From assembly GCF_901709675.1 (NCBI RefSeq), contig NC_051092.1, positions 4,284,491-4,348,490 on the forward strand: a stretch of 64,000 nt of DNA, in the 5' to 3' direction. Each line of letters opens with the position of its first letter. The stretch's first letter is position 1. Positions 63,957 to 64,000 of this stretch are shown here, one piece after another. The notes below the pieces were generated by a model. It saw only the letters and a list, made by a program, of their open reading frames with translations, ran no database searches and was not told where the DNA came from. Position numbers and translations under genes: made by a program. Source of the DNA: Syngnathus acus. Taxonomy: Eukaryota; Chordata; Actinopteri; Syngnathiformes; Syngnathidae.

Positions 63957-64000
63957 GTCAGCCCCAATTGCCTTCAGTGACCTCATCTCCACCACCCCTG

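Larger units (their letters stand above)
51308..64000 (+). other. kcnq1: large kcnq1 intron running off the window
   Basis: I looked for exons encoding the next conserved KCNQ1 blocks (calmodulin-binding helix B and the coiled-coil assembly domain) and found none. At least 12.7 kb of intron follows the exon at 51190-51307. It contains AC, CT and TG microsatellites, poly-T runs, a GGC-rich patch (53930-54130), a retroposon tail (60070-60160), a second palindromic repeat (61616-61675) and an AT-rich end (63836-63960). Confidence 0.7.

Overview
This is nuclear DNA from a vertebrate, almost certainly a ray-finned fish. The genes are split by short GT-AG introns, intergenic gaps are only 1-2 kb, AC/TG microsatellites are abundant, and small teleost-type repeats lie between and inside genes. 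The protein exons match vertebrate families closely. Bacterial features such as operons, ribosome binding sites or CRISPR arrays are absent. No species can be named from the sequence alone.

Layout: (1) 1-10372, dennd2a (+), a DENN-domain Rab exchange factor, rebuilt as 18 coding exons encoding 966 residues, with one possible extra in-frame 5' exon. (2) 11.4-29.6 kb, tead4 (+), a Hippo-pathway TEA-domain transcription factor. It has a GC-rich untranslated first exon, and its coding start appears to be a non-AUG codon, as in other TEAD genes. (3) 30859-32251, a three-exon MANSC-domain membrane protein (+), best called mansc4. (4) 32398-35006, mrps35 (-), a mitochondrial small-subunit ribosomal protein of eight exons, tail to tail with mansc4. 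(5) From 36540 to the right edge, kcnq1 (+), a voltage-gated potassium channel. Exons for the N terminus, all six membrane segments, the pore, the IQ/calmodulin helix and part of the C-terminal linker are present. The last exon seen ends at 51307 and the remaining 12.7 kb is one intron whose partner exons lie beyond the window.

The genes do not form one pathway: vesicle trafficking, transcription, a surface glycoprotein, mitochondrial translation and an ion channel. The mansc4-mrps35 pair is, to my knowledge, also adjacent in human (12p11). The human counterparts of dennd2a, tead4 and kcnq1 lie elsewhere (7q34, 12p13, 11p15), so the block is either an older vertebrate arrangement or a fish-specific one.

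I found no wholly new gene system. The points most worth a second look are the AUG-less tead4 start and its tandem splice donors, a TEAD-site cluster inside tead4, a terminal-inverted-repeat element with a 162-bp internal duplication in kcnq1, a 27-nt kcnq1 microexon, a long hairpin between tead4 and mansc4, and a repeated stalk in the MANSC protein. Exon borders were placed by eye from splice signals, reading phase and remembered family sequences. Start codons and UTR limits are less certain than internal exons.
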